Shown here in pieces: positions 34,754 to 43,909 of a DNA stretch of 64,000 bases. The notes below the pieces were generated by a model, which saw only the letters and a list, made by a program, of their open reading frames with translations, was not told the DNA's origin and did no database searches. Source of the stretch: JBBBNV01 sp037137075 (GTDB taxonomy: Bacteria > Bacillota > Bacilli > Paenibacillales > NBRC-103111); the NCBI RefSeq assembly GCF_037137075.1, contig NZ_JBBBNV010000007.1, forward strand, positions 62,001-126,000, in the 5' to 3' direction. The position numbers were made by a program, and so were the translations under genes. The number at the start of each line of letters is the position of its first letter. Within the stretch, counting starts at the first letter, position 1.

Positions 34754-34873
34754 CTGTATTGTTCAACTCCCCCATGATCTCTATACCATTACGCATAACA
34801 TTGCCATTATACTCTTTAATCTGTGGAAACTCCACAGCCGATTTTCAGGAAAAAGGACGGAATTCGGCCTTTT

Positions 34874-35638
34874 CTACGAGTTTGCAGGCCTTTTCTGGAC
34901 ATTCTCTTTTTCACGAATCACTTTCATCGCAAAAATCGGCAGCGTAAGCATTCTTTTGTAGCGCCATGGTTCCTGAATAAGCCGGTAAAACCATTCCAGA
35001 CGAAGCTTCTGGAACAATTTCGGAGCGCGCTTGAGCTTGCCAGAGATCACGTCAAAGCTTCCTCCGACACCCATCATCACGGGAACCTGCAGCCGCTGCT
35101 TGTACCGGTCTATCCACGGCTCCTGCTTATCGGCAGATCTGCCCACTAGCAGAATATCCGGGGCGGCTTGTGCAATATCCGCAATAACCTGCTGATCCAG
35201 CTCTTCCGAGAAATAGCCGTCCCGGCGGCCCACCCATTGAATCAGCGGATACTGGGCTTCCAGCCTTCTGCCGGCCTCAGCGATAATCTCGGGAGAAGCG
35301 CCAAGCAGATATACCTTCCAGCGCCTAGCCTCCCCCGTCTTCAGCAGGTTATGAATCAAATCAATGCCGGTCACGCGCTCGGTCACCGGGTTGCTTACAT
35401 AGCCCGCGGCCCATACAACACCCGTGCCATCCGGAACAATCAGTTCAGCCCGGTTCATCATGTCCATAAGCGCCGGGGCATCCAGAGCGGCCATGACCTG
35501 AATCGGGTTAACCGTTATAACTTGATGAGGCTCTGTTCTCCGCTCAATTACCTCGGTCAAATAAGCTACAGTATCTTTCATGCTCCATTTGGACACCGGA
35601 ACGCCAAAAATCGATACATACGGAATATGGTCTTTCAT
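34874..35638 (-). CDS. tagA: WecG/TagA/CpsF family glycosyltransferase
   Basis: It adds the second sugar (ManNAc in TagA) to the lipid-linked intermediate formed by TagO. Motifs include ITVNPIQVMAALD, LIVPDGTGVVWA, VYLLGASPEIIAEA, the WVGRRDGYF stretch and LLVGRSADKQEPWIDRY followed by MGVGGSFDVISGKLKRAP. The 254-residue length from ATG 35638 is standard; the longer frame to 35740 reads only through the end of csaB and is rejected. A GAAGGGTGA site precedes ATG 35638. It starts 5 bases after csaB. Confidence 0.92.
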   Translation of the reverse strand: MKDHIPYVSIFGVPVSKWSMKDTVAYLTEVIERRTEPHQVITVNPIQVMAALDAPALMDMMNRAELIVPDGTGVVWAAGYVSNPVTERVTGIDLIHNLLKTGEARRWKVYLLGASPEIIAEAGRRLEAQYPLIQWVGRRDGYFSEELDQQVIADIAQAAPDILLVGRSADKQEPWIDRYKQRLQVPVMMGVGGSFDVISGKLKRAPKLFQKLRLEWFYRLIQEPWRYKRMLTLPIFAMKVIREKENVQKRPANS

Positions 35639-35643
35639 GGATG

Positions 35644-36771
35644 TCACCCTTCTCGACGAAAAAATGCGGCGATATGCTGGGCAGGCTGCTGCGCCTGCTG
35701 CTGAAGCTTCCCAATAACGGACGCTTTGTCCTGAATCCACCGCTCCCGGTCATTCAGAAGCCGGGCTGCTTCTTCGGCAACACGAACCGAATCAAAGGAT
35801 TCCGTGCTTGCTGCCGCACGCATAGCAAGCCGGTTCAAAAATTGATCGATTTTCGGGTCGTAAGAAATCCCTACTAGCGGGACCTGCTGCGAGGCCGCAT
35901 AAATTAAAGAGTGCAGCCTCATGCCGATTAACAAGTCGCATTCGCTGACGGCCGACAGCATGTCCTGCGGATGATCAAGCCCGTCCGCGACCTCGGATTT
36001 GGACTTCAGATCCGCAGGAAGATGTTCTATAACTACCCGGGAAGCCTCCGCATCCGATGGCTGATGAAACGGCAAAAATCTCAATCGCACCGGCTTCTTT
36101 TCATTCAGCTGCTGCAGCGCGACAGCAAGCGCCCGAAGCTCCGAACGGTTCTCGTTCCAGAAACGCACCGAAATGCCGACTACGGGCTCGGACGTAGCCG
36201 GCTTTTGCTGCAGTCCGCCGGCCCCGGCGGGTGCTCTTCGGGGAAGACCCATAACCGGATCAGGAACGACCTCCATCCTCTCGAGGCCCAGCCCCATTTT
36301 GGCCAACAACTCGGCTGATTCCGTGTCCCGGACAGACACATAGCTGCTGCGCCGGAACACATGCTGAATGGCTGGATAAAAAAGACGGCTATGCACCGGC
36401 CCGATGCCTTGGGAATAAATGAACGTCGGCTTCCCGAACAGCTGTGCAAGCTTAATGATGCCCAGATAATACGGAATCGTCAGCTTTCCGGTTGCGTCCT
36501 GAAGCAAGCTTCCGCCGCCGCTGATAAGTCCGTCACTCTCCCGAATTGCGGCTGCAACCTGTTGAAGCTTCATCCGATGCACGGAACGGACGCCGTACAT
36601 CCGGGAGGTCAGATCGGGATTGACCGAAAGTACAATCGGTTCAATGTCCAGTCCTGCTCTCGCCCCTTGCTCGGCCAGCGCAAGCAATATGGATTGAAGC
36701 ACCGCTTCATCGCCGCTGTTATTGAAGCCGTAGTAGCCGGAAATAACTATTTTCTTTGCAGTCGCAGCCAT
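35644..36771 (-). CDS. csaB: Polysaccharide pyruvyl transferase CsaB
   Basis: CsaB adds ketal-linked pyruvate to the secondary wall polymer, creating the ligand for SLH domains. The N-terminus KKIVISGYYGFNNSGDEAVL, SGGGSLLQD, YSQGIGPVHS and the catalytic-region GMRLHSLIYAA (His in MRLHSL) are all diagnostic. The start at ATG 36771 has AAGGAG nine bases upstream; the ATG at 36801 lacks a site. The 5' end overlaps DUF5693 by 25 bases. It is the functional partner for the SLH proteins at 25.7, 29.7 and 49.7 kb. Confidence 0.95.
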   Translation of the reverse strand: MAATAKKIVISGYYGFNNSGDEAVLQSILLALAEQGARAGLDIEPIVLSVNPDLTSRMYGVRSVHRMKLQQVAAAIRESDGLISGGGSLLQDATGKLTIPYYLGIIKLAQLFGKPTFIYSQGIGPVHSRLFYPAIQHVFRRSSYVSVRDTESAELLAKMGLGLERMEVVPDPVMGLPRRAPAGAGGLQQKPATSEPVVGISVRFWNENRSELRALAVALQQLNEKKPVRLRFLPFHQPSDAEASRVVIEHLPADLKSKSEVADGLDHPQDMLSAVSECDLLIGMRLHSLIYAASQQVPLVGISYDPKIDQFLNRLAMRAAASTESFDSVRVAEEAARLLNDRERWIQDKASVIGKLQQQAQQPAQHIAAFFRREG

Positions 36772-38777
36772 CGTTTCCCACTCCTTGCCGCCAAATTCCA
36801 CACTGCAATCAGCAGCAGCCCGAGCACTAGCCCAATTACAACACCGTAAGTAATCCGCAGCAGCGAGATGACAAACGGCGTATGCAGGTGGGCGAAGGTG
36901 CCGACGATCGAAAGCTGCCCGATTACACCCAGCGGCAATAAATACCGTGCATGACGCGACATCATCGCCAGGTAAATGCCCAGCAGCATGAGTGGATGAG
37001 CCAGAAGCTCCTTTGTTCTTGGCCGGACGCCAAGCGTATTCTCCAGGAGGGTACGGAATAGTTTCTCATAATCCGATGCCTGTCCTTCATTGCCTGTACG
37101 GGATAAGTAGTACCACAAGCCCGCCACGGCAACACCCGCTATGACAATCCAAAGGATGTTGATTTTGGCACGAAGAATCCCCACAAGGCGTCCCCAGGAT
37201 TCCTTCAGATTGACCGCCTCATCAAAGAACAGCACATAGATTCCCACCAAAGCGATAGGCAGGAAATACAGCAGATTGACACCGCGGAACTGCTCCAGTC
37301 CCAAATTATATGTCATTCCGTTTAACAGTCCGATTACAAAAGCACTGCCAATCAGTGAAATCACAAGCGAACGGACAAACCCGGTCAGAGCAAGACTAAT
37401 CTTGGCTCCGGTAGAAGCTGTATTCCGGTCCTCTCGCAACCGGCGCAGCCAGTGAATAACAAGAATCAGCCCGACTGTCGGCGCACTGATGGAAGCGCCG
37501 AGCGCGATTGCCTGCAGAACCAAAGCTGGCTTCAGCACATACAGGCCTGCCGAACCAACAATGCCAATCAGGAACAGCGGCAGCTGAATACGGCGGAAAT
37601 AAAGCCCCGCAAACAAGGCGATTATAGCCATGCTGCCCAACATAACCAATGGCTTCAAATACCGCAATACCGGGTTAAAATGATTCACGAAAGGCTCTGC
37701 CTGCCCAATGGGATGACCGGCCGCTGTGATTTTGGCAATCGCTCCGGAAGGTCCCTCCAAGGATTTGTAGTAATTATCCATGTAGTCATTGAGAACACCT
37801 TTATCGGAATCCTTTGCAATTCTTGTATTCAGGAACAGCATGCGGATTCCGCGATCTGTCACGGCCAGCTCCAGCCGGTCAATGATTTTGTCCGGTTCCA
37901 GATTCGCATCCCGCTCCGTTACGGAATGAAGACGAATCACCTGATAATTCAGCAGCGATGCCAGCTGGTTGAATCCGCCCTGCGGCAGCTTCTGCATTTC
38001 AATAAAAGCGATATGCATTCCATATTTTTTGAAAAGCTCCGCTGTTTTAACCACTTCGGATTTTTTGCTGTCCAGATCAAATCCGGTTACCGCTGTACCG
38101 TCGAACAAAATGGTCTTGACTCCGCGCTGCTTCAGCTCAGCCAGCATCGGCTCCAGCGCAGCGGCCGAGAACGGTTGTATCCGGTTGGACAGGCGGGCCA
38201 CGATATGGAAGCCCTCCTTCTTCAGCAGATCCATCGTGATCGGATCTGGAAGCATCGGCTTCATCACAGCCTCTTCCGGCGCCATTTCAATGATAAGGCC
38301 GTTAGAATTATTCAGCGTCCATGGCGTTACGTTTACACGAAGACGATCGCGGAATGTCTGCTCAATCAAAGGCTGCAGCTTATCCTGTGCTTCCTGTGAC
38401 GTAAATAGCAAATAGGTAAAGTTCTCATTGGCCGATTTCAGCTTGCCCGTCAGAATCGAGACTTCAGACGCGTTGAACATCTGAATCCGGCGGCTCAGCT
38501 TAAACTCATCCAGTGTACTTTCGTAGAGAGACATGCTGGTAATGCCGGCCGATTTCATTTTTTTCAGGTGATTTTGAAGATAGAGCTCCGGATTCCCCTG
38601 GTAGGCGGATGCTTCCACCAAATCACGATAGTCAAATACGACCTCTACCGCAGGGGCAGACTGTTCTGTCTGCACCCGCTGCCAAACTAGAGGAATCGCA
38701 GCCAGCACACCGATGATTACCAATGTCCATAGCCATTTCCCGCTCTTGCTGTTCATACGTTCCAGCCATTGAAGCAC
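36747..38777 (-). CDS. DUF5693 multi-pass membrane protein
   Basis: At 676 residues it has one N-terminal helix (WLWTLVIIGVLAAIPLV), an extracytoplasmic domain of about 330 residues (VFDYRDLVEASAYQ, IIDRLELAVTDRGIRMLFL) and then about nine membrane helices. The family's function is not established. It is found beside csaB in Paenibacillus-type genomes, in place of the CsaA exporter of Bacillus, and a role in wall-polymer export or processing is inferred. The start is GTG with AGGAG nine bases upstream. It precedes csaB with an overlap. Confidence 0.88.
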   Translation of the reverse strand: MLQWLERMNSKSGKWLWTLVIIGVLAAIPLVWQRVQTEQSAPAVEVVFDYRDLVEASAYQGNPELYLQNHLKKMKSAGITSMSLYESTLDEFKLSRRIQMFNASEVSILTGKLKSANENFTYLLFTSQEAQDKLQPLIEQTFRDRLRVNVTPWTLNNSNGLIIEMAPEEAVMKPMLPDPITMDLLKKEGFHIVARLSNRIQPFSAAALEPMLAELKQRGVKTILFDGTAVTGFDLDSKKSEVVKTAELFKKYGMHIAFIEMQKLPQGGFNQLASLLNYQVIRLHSVTERDANLEPDKIIDRLELAVTDRGIRMLFLNTRIAKDSDKGVLNDYMDNYYKSLEGPSGAIAKITAAGHPIGQAEPFVNHFNPVLRYLKPLVMLGSMAIIALFAGLYFRRIQLPLFLIGIVGSAGLYVLKPALVLQAIALGASISAPTVGLILVIHWLRRLREDRNTASTGAKISLALTGFVRSLVISLIGSAFVIGLLNGMTYNLGLEQFRGVNLLYFLPIALVGIYVLFFDEAVNLKESWGRLVGILRAKINILWIVIAGVAVAGLWYYLSRTGNEGQASDYEKLFRTLLENTLGVRPRTKELLAHPLMLLGIYLAMMSRHARYLLPLGVIGQLSIVGTFAHLHTPFVISLLRITYGVVIGLVLGLLLIAVWNLAARSGKRWLRLQRK

Positions 38778-38789
38778 TTGCTCCCACTC

Positions 38790-40496
38790 CTATTCGTGAT
38801 TGTCGACCCTTGTCATGACGGATTGGACCAAGCGCTGCACTTTTTGTTCCGCATCCTGCTCCGACGCACCTTGGACGGCAAAATATACTTTTATCTTCGG
38901 CTCGGTTCCGGACGGACGCAGGCAGAACCAGGAACCGTCAGCGAGCGTATATTTGAGCACATTTTCTTTCGGCAAGCCGTCAAGCCCTTGAGAATAGTCC
39001 TGGACCGCTTCCACAGCGATGCCATTCAGATCGCTAGGCGGAGCGCTTCTCCACGAATCCATAATCGAGGCAATTTGAGACACGCCGTCCTTGCCCTTAA
39101 GTGTCCGCGATTCCAGCCGCTCCAGGAAGGTGCCGAACCGGGCATACAGCTCCTGCAGCACTTCGTACAACGTTTTTCCCTGACTCTTATAATAAGCCGC
39201 CGCCTCGCAAATCAGCATGGACGCAACAACCGCATCCTTATCCCGGGCGTGTGTTCCGGCCAAATATCCATAGCTTTCCTCATAACCGAATACAAACGTA
39301 TGCTGCCCGCTTTGTTCAAATTGGGTCATTTTCTCGCCGATATATTTAAAACCGGTCAAGGTGTTCAAAACGGCAGCTCCATAATGGCGGGCAATGACGG
39401 CGCCCATCTCGCTGGTCACAATGGTTTTGATTACCGCGGCGTTTGCCGGCAAATCGCCCTGTTGCTTCATGCTCTCCAGCAAATAGTTGACCATAATGGC
39501 TCCCGATTGGTTGCCGGTTAACACAACATACTCACCTTGGGCATTTTTGACAACAGCGCCCATACGATCGCAATCGGGGTCAGTCCCGATAATAATGTCC
39601 GCCTGCTGCTGTTTGGCAGCTTCAATAGCCAGCGCAAATGCCTCGCGCTCTTCCGGGTTGGGTGACTTCACCGTAGAAAAGTTGGCATCGGGAAGCTCTT
39701 GTTCGGCGACTACGCTTATCTGGGTGAACCCGATTCGCTCCAAAGCGCGTCGTACCGGAAGATTCCCTGCGCCATGTAACGGAGTGTACACAATTTTGAA
39801 ATCTCCGCTCACAGACCGTACAACTTCAGGATTACGGCTTACAGAAGCAACAGCTTGAATGTAGGCTTCATCTATTTCAGCACCAATCCGCACCAGAAGG
39901 CCGTTCTGTTCCGCTTCCTCCCGGCTAAGCCGCTTAATCTTGGAAAATGAATCAATCGCATTAACACGGGCGATGACCTGTTCGGCGTCAGCTGGAACAA
40001 GCTGTCCTCCATCGGAGCCGTAGGCTTTGTAGCCGTTATATTCCGGCGGGTTGTGACTCGCCGTGATTACGACCCCTGCATCGGATTTGAAGTGACGTAC
40101 AGCAAACGACAGCTCGGGAGTTGGCCGCAGCGACTCGAACAAGTATGCTTTAACCCCGTTTCCAGCAAGCACCAGCGCCGTTTCAAGCGCAAGCTCCGGC
40201 GACTGATTTCGAGAATCGTAGGCGATGACAGCGGATGGGCGCTGATTGCCGCTTGCAACAATAAACTCAGCCAGCCCTTGTGTGGCCCGGGCTACAGTAT
40301 ACCGGTTAATACGGTTTGTGCCGGCGCCTATTACTCCCCGCAAGCCGCCTGTGCCGAATTCCAAATCGCGATAAAACCGCTCTTCGATTTCGGCAGTCTG
40401 TCCTTGAAGACCGGCTAGCTCCGCCTTTGTCTCAGCATCCATGTTAATATCCTCTAACCATGCTTGATATTCTGCTTGTGCTGTCGTTTGTGCCAT
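38790..40496 (-). CDS. pgcA: Phospho-sugar mutase (alpha-phosphoglucomutase type)
   Basis: It interconverts hexose 1- and 6-phosphates for sugar-nucleotide supply. The phosphoserine loop VVITASHNPPEYNGYKAYG, metal loop IGTDPDCDRMGAVVK, sugar-specificity loop FGYEESYGYL and phosphate-binding RPSGTEPKIKVYF are all present. At 568 residues it matches the Bacillus PgcA subfamily (alpha-phosphoglucomutase); a phosphomannomutase activity cannot be excluded. It precedes the DUF5693-csaB-tagA-tagO block by 12 bases and would feed it. Confidence 0.92.
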   Translation of the reverse strand: MAQTTAQAEYQAWLEDINMDAETKAELAGLQGQTAEIEERFYRDLEFGTGGLRGVIGAGTNRINRYTVARATQGLAEFIVASGNQRPSAVIAYDSRNQSPELALETALVLAGNGVKAYLFESLRPTPELSFAVRHFKSDAGVVITASHNPPEYNGYKAYGSDGGQLVPADAEQVIARVNAIDSFSKIKRLSREEAEQNGLLVRIGAEIDEAYIQAVASVSRNPEVVRSVSGDFKIVYTPLHGAGNLPVRRALERIGFTQISVVAEQELPDANFSTVKSPNPEEREAFALAIEAAKQQQADIIIGTDPDCDRMGAVVKNAQGEYVVLTGNQSGAIMVNYLLESMKQQGDLPANAAVIKTIVTSEMGAVIARHYGAAVLNTLTGFKYIGEKMTQFEQSGQHTFVFGYEESYGYLAGTHARDKDAVVASMLICEAAAYYKSQGKTLYEVLQELYARFGTFLERLESRTLKGKDGVSQIASIMDSWRSAPPSDLNGIAVEAVQDYSQGLDGLPKENVLKYTLADGSWFCLRPSGTEPKIKVYFAVQGASEQDAEQKVQRLVQSVMTRVDNHE

Positions 40497-40551
40497 ATCC
40501 CACTCATCCCTTCATTTTTTATATCATGGGCTTCCTTTTCTGGGACGCAGA

Positions 40552-40983
40552 CTAGCTTTTGTCAGAAAGCGCAAACATAATTTGACCCTCGGCCACAACC
40601 TCATCCCCGACTTTGGCCACAGCGCTGCCCTTACCGAATTTCCCTTTCAGGCGGGTGATTTCCACCTCAAGGCGCAGGGTATCTCCCGGAAACACTTGCC
40701 CCCGGAAACGGACTTCATCCATGCTGGCAAAAAAAGCCAGCTTGCCCCGGTTTGCCTCTACCTTCAGAATAGCAACTGCGCCAACCTGAGCCAGCGCCTC
40801 AATAATCAGCACACCCGGCATAACCGGCGCACCTGGAAAATGGCCGACAAAAAAAGGCTCATTCATCGTTACATTCTTAATCCCTACCGCGCGGACGCCC
40901 TCTTCAACCTCCAAGATACGGTCAACAAGCAGAAACGGCGGGCGGTGCGGAATAATTTCTTGAATTTGATTGATATCCAACAT
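40552..40983 (-). CDS. fabZ: 3-hydroxyacyl-ACP dehydratase FabZ
   Basis: FabZ carries out the dehydration step of fatty-acid elongation. The hot-dog fold has active-site His48 in FVGHFPGAPVMPGV and Glu62 in IIEALAQVGA. At 143 residues it is full length. In Bacillus it also lies downstream of the flhOP genes, as here. A 150-base interval with two hairpins separates it from the upstream pgsA-like gene. Confidence 0.96.
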   Translation of the reverse strand: MLDINQIQEIIPHRPPFLLVDRILEVEEGVRAVGIKNVTMNEPFFVGHFPGAPVMPGVLIIEALAQVGAVAILKVEANRGKLAFFASMDEVRFRGQVFPGDTLRLEVEITRLKGKFGKGSAVAKVGDEVVAEGQIMFALSDKS

Positions 40984-41084
40984 AAAATTTTTAAGCTCCC
41001 CTCTGTAATACTGTATAAAAGCTTCCTGTCCAACTTACACTAGTAATGTCCCTTCATGCCTGCAGGAATGAAGGTTGATATAAG

Positions 41085-41136
41085 AGAGCATCGTACTTCT
41101 GGTCCTGAAGCGGCCGTAAGGCGATGCTCTTTTTTC
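41085..41136. terminator. Hairpin after the pgsA-like gene
   Basis: Arms AGAGCATCG and CGATGCTCT enclose 28 bases, with a T run on the plus side and only a weak T-rich tail on the minus side, where the genes are. A second small stem lies at 41052-41074. It may be a terminator for the minus-strand gene or a regulatory structure in the fabZ leader. Confidence 0.45.
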
Positions 41137-41662
41137 ACATATTGCGGCTTGTCTGGTCGGACCGGTTCATAGCCTTAAACATCATCATATAGCTCAGGGT
41201 CGTCAGGATAGAAAAAGCAATGGCCAGCCAGAGAAACAACTCCGCATACGGAGCCCGGAAAAAAATAAGCGCGAATGCCGCATAAACGAGAACTGTCGTC
41301 AGCTTGCCCATCCAATTGGCCGGCACAGTCCGTTTGCCCCGAAAATGAAAAAAGGCAGAGCCTGCAATCAGGCTAATATCCCGGATAAAAAACACAGCGG
41401 CCGCTTGCCACGAAATCAGCTTGGTTACCAGCAGTGACACAATAACCGTAATCATCATCAGCTTATCGGCCAAAGGGTCCAGCATCGTGCCCAGTGCAGT
41501 GACCTGGTTATACTTGCGTGCCAAATAGCCATCCAGCACGTCTGTCACCCCAGCCAATACGACCACAAACAAAGCGGCAAGCGGATGATTCAGATAAAAG
41601 ATAAGGATGTACACTGGAATTAACACAAACCGGCCCAATGTTAAAGCGATAGGTACATTCAC
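41135..41662 (-). CDS. CDP-alcohol phosphatidyltransferase, PgsA-like
   Basis: A membrane enzyme of phospholipid synthesis. The signature D-x2-DG-x2-AR-x8-G-x3-D-x3-D is complete in DVLDGYLARKYNQVTALGTMLDPLADK, read across the first third. About five membrane helices follow. At 175 residues it resembles PgsA (phosphatidylglycerophosphate synthase), but a genome may carry more than one such paralog, so the substrate is not certain. It stands alone between epuA and fabZ. Confidence 0.85.
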   Translation of the reverse strand: MNVPIALTLGRFVLIPVYILIFYLNHPLAALFVVVLAGVTDVLDGYLARKYNQVTALGTMLDPLADKLMMITVIVSLLVTKLISWQAAAVFFIRDISLIAGSAFFHFRGKRTVPANWMGKLTTVLVYAAFALIFFRAPYAELFLWLAIAFSILTTLSYMMMFKAMNRSDQTSRNM

Positions 41663-41765
41663 CTTGACTGTGCTCCCCCTCTATGCAGCGAGGCGCTGGC
41701 TATCTGTCCCATGGGCGAATCACCCAAGCGGACTCATCACCCATCCATTATAACGTTCTTGTTTG

Positions 41766-41794
41766 AAAAAAAAAACTCCCCGTCGCCGGGGAGT
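41766..41794 (-). terminator. Terminator of the epuA-like gene
   Basis: An 8-bp stem ACTCCCCG / CGGGGAGT with a short loop, followed by ten T on the minus strand. It starts at the stop codon. Confidence 0.9.
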
Positions 41795-42061
41795 CTAGCT
41801 ATCCGCAAATACCAGGTCATACAAATGCTTCCATGTACTCCAGCTGAACACTTCGTGCGGTTCCTGACGGCCTAAATATACATACCCGACCAGTAGTCCT
41901 GTCACGCCGGCCAATAGGCACAAGAGAGGAAGACCTATCACTTTTAAAATCGTAAATGCCGCATGCTGCTTTGGTTTGCCGCGGGCCGGTTTCTCCTTAG
42001 CGGCGGCGGCAGGCGCTGCTTCATCCTGCGGCCAGGGATGGCTTCTTGGTTGCTCACTCAT
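41795..42061 (-). CDS. EpuA-like small membrane protein
   Basis: A protein of about 88 residues with a charged Ala/Lys/Pro-rich N-terminal cytoplasmic tail and one membrane helix (VIGLPLLCLLAGVTGLLVGYVYLG) ending in a short aromatic tail. This matches the EpuA family, often annotated by transfer as an RNA polymerase beta-associated protein because of gene context; its role is unclear. GGAGG suits the second Met (42061) better than 42070. It follows flhP. Confidence 0.7.
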   Translation of the reverse strand: MSEQPRSHPWPQDEAAPAAAAKEKPARGKPKQHAAFTILKVIGLPLLCLLAGVTGLLVGYVYLGRQEPHEVFSWSTWKHLYDLVFADS

Positions 42062-42088
42062 CAGCGGCATCCTCCAATCACTGACGGG

Positions 42089-42937
42089 CTATGCTCGAAG
42101 ATTATTCGCAATACCCATCATCATATCTGCCGACGTAATCGCCCGCGCGTTCATCTGGTACGCCCGCTGCGTTGTGATGAGGTCCGTCATCTCATTGGCC
42201 AGAATCGCGTTCGATTGCTCCAAAAAACCCTGGCGCACGGAAATCTGAGGCAAATCAACCTGTCCGGCGACCTGTGTCAGCGCATCGGCTTCATTTACTC
42301 CGTTCTGCAAAGCAAACAGTTTTTCTCCGACCTGATCCAGGAGCTGAGGACGAATAATATGCATCAGCTTCAGACTTCCTGCCGCTGTCGGCGGTTCGTC
42401 ACGGTTGATTTCATTATAAGCCATTACGTTACCGTCCGCATCAACTTGAATCCGGTTATTCCTGGGAATTTGAATCGGCTGGTTCGATGCCGCATCGATG
42501 ACGAAATTGCCTTCCTTGGTCGTCAAAAATACCATCTCCGGGTTGGCCGGGTTAACCGAGAAGGAAAAGGCCCCGTCCTTCGTCCAAGTGCGCTGGACAT
42601 TGCCGTCCGCCCCAGTACGTTGAACCTCAAACAGCGCTTCTCCTTCAATCGCGAAGTCCATAGGGTTATCCGTGTTTTTAAGGGTTCCTTGGGACATGTC
42701 CACCTGAATCTGGCTCAGCTTGGCTCCCCAGCCATACGTCAGTCCGAGCGGGGTCATACGGCCTTGCTGTTGAAAGCCTTGCGGCTGATTCAAGGTGCTG
42801 GTGAAAATATCATGAAACGTCGCGTTCTTCCGTTTAAATCCGATCGTATTACTATTGGCGATGTTATGCGCAAGCACGTCCAGCTTGTTTTGCAGCCCGT
42901 TCAGCGAGACCGATGCATTGATGAGAGAATCGTTCAT
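42089..42937 (-). CDS. flhP: Flagellar rod/hook-basal-body protein FlhP
   Basis: A distal-rod-type protein with the family N-terminus (LDVLAHNIANSNTIGFKRKNATF) and C-terminal helix (LIRTQRAYQMNARAI-like in ITTQRAYQMNARAITSADMM). At 282 residues it is longer than FlgG because of its C-terminal insert. In Bacillus FlhO and FlhP form the distal rod, and the flhO-flhP pair lies downstream of mbl as here. The start follows flhO by 14 bases. Confidence 0.92.
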   Translation of the reverse strand: MNDSLINASVSLNGLQNKLDVLAHNIANSNTIGFKRKNATFHDIFTSTLNQPQGFQQQGRMTPLGLTYGWGAKLSQIQVDMSQGTLKNTDNPMDFAIEGEALFEVQRTGADGNVQRTWTKDGAFSFSVNPANPEMVFLTTKEGNFVIDAASNQPIQIPRNNRIQVDADGNVMAYNEINRDEPPTAAGSLKLMHIIRPQLLDQVGEKLFALQNGVNEADALTQVAGQVDLPQISVRQGFLEQSNAILANEMTDLITTQRAYQMNARAITSADMMMGIANNLRA

Positions 42938-42951
42938 GAGTTAACCTCCGT

Positions 42952-43845
42952 CTATACTTTGCCTATTTCGTTAGCCGCCAGCTGGAGACTTTTATCGTAG
43001 GCTTGAATGACTTTTTGATTCGCTTCATACGCCCGGGACGCGCTCATCATATCTACCATCGATTGACTCGGATCTACATTCGAACGCTCAAAATAGCCTT
43101 GACGCACAAGCACCTGATCCTGCTGTGTGGCCGTCCGGGCCTGTCCTTCCGTCAGACGGTATGTGCCATTGCCTTCCCGTACAAGCAGGCCGGGGTTGTC
43201 CACGATTGAAATAAGAAGCGTCTGCGGATTGCCCGCCGCATCTTGCACCGCTTGTCCGTTCACCTCATTGAACAGCTGGCCGTTCTCATTCACCCGGATT
43301 TTGGTTTCGCCGGCCTGAGTGTTCGGGTCAATCAGTTGAATCGGCTGACGATTCGCATCCAGCACGAGATAGCCTTCGCCTGTAATCAGCTCGCCCTGCT
43401 GGTTAACGGTAAATTTCCCGTTCCGGGTGTAACGCTCCTCGCCATTGGCATTTTGCACAGAGAAAAACGACTGCGGCTGAAACACAATCTGACCATCGGC
43501 CGATACGCCTTTACCGCTGCCGTCAAACTGGATTCCGTCCACCTGAATATTGGAAATAAGCGCGAAATCAAACGGGTTGCCGGATTCGTTCAAATCCCCC
43601 TGCATGAATACCGGGACATTCTCTTCAGCAAATACGCCCGTGTTCATTCGTCCGATCGATTTGCTTGTCGGCTGGCCGGGTTCACCGCCAACGAGCGAAA
43701 TGAGCATCTCCGGGAAACTGCGCAACGAAGTTTGATTTTGTTTAAACCCAGGTGTATTCATATTAGCCACGTTGTTTGTAATCGTATCGTGTTTCCGCTG
43801 CTGCGAAATCATTCCCGCTGTAGCGGTATACAATCCTCTTAACAA
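42952..43845 (-). CDS. flhO: Flagellar rod/hook-basal-body protein FlhO
   Basis: The N-terminus RGLYTATAGMISQQRKHDTITNNVANMNTPGFKQ carries the rod signature, and the C-terminus has SMVDMMSASRAYEANQKVIQAYD. At 297 residues it is the FlhO member of the pair, encoded between mbl and flhP. Exported by the flagellar apparatus, it would form part of the distal rod. The call relies on family motifs plus the mbl-flhO-flhP order. Confidence 0.92.
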   Translation of the reverse strand: MLRGLYTATAGMISQQRKHDTITNNVANMNTPGFKQNQTSLRSFPEMLISLVGGEPGQPTSKSIGRMNTGVFAEENVPVFMQGDLNESGNPFDFALISNIQVDGIQFDGSGKGVSADGQIVFQPQSFFSVQNANGEERYTRNGKFTVNQQGELITGEGYLVLDANRQPIQLIDPNTQAGETKIRVNENGQLFNEVNGQAVQDAAGNPQTLLISIVDNPGLLVREGNGTYRLTEGQARTATQQDQVLVRQGYFERSNVDPSQSMVDMMSASRAYEANQKVIQAYDKSLQLAANEIGKV

Positions 43846-43909
43846 GGGTAAGCACCTCCAGGGACAATCCTACTTCGTATATCGACAAGTTTCGTTAAAA
43901 AGTTTATCC

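Noticed and set aside
35638..35740. N-terminal extension of tagA
   Set aside because: It overlaps the csaB end, lacks a ribosome site and adds unrelated sequence.
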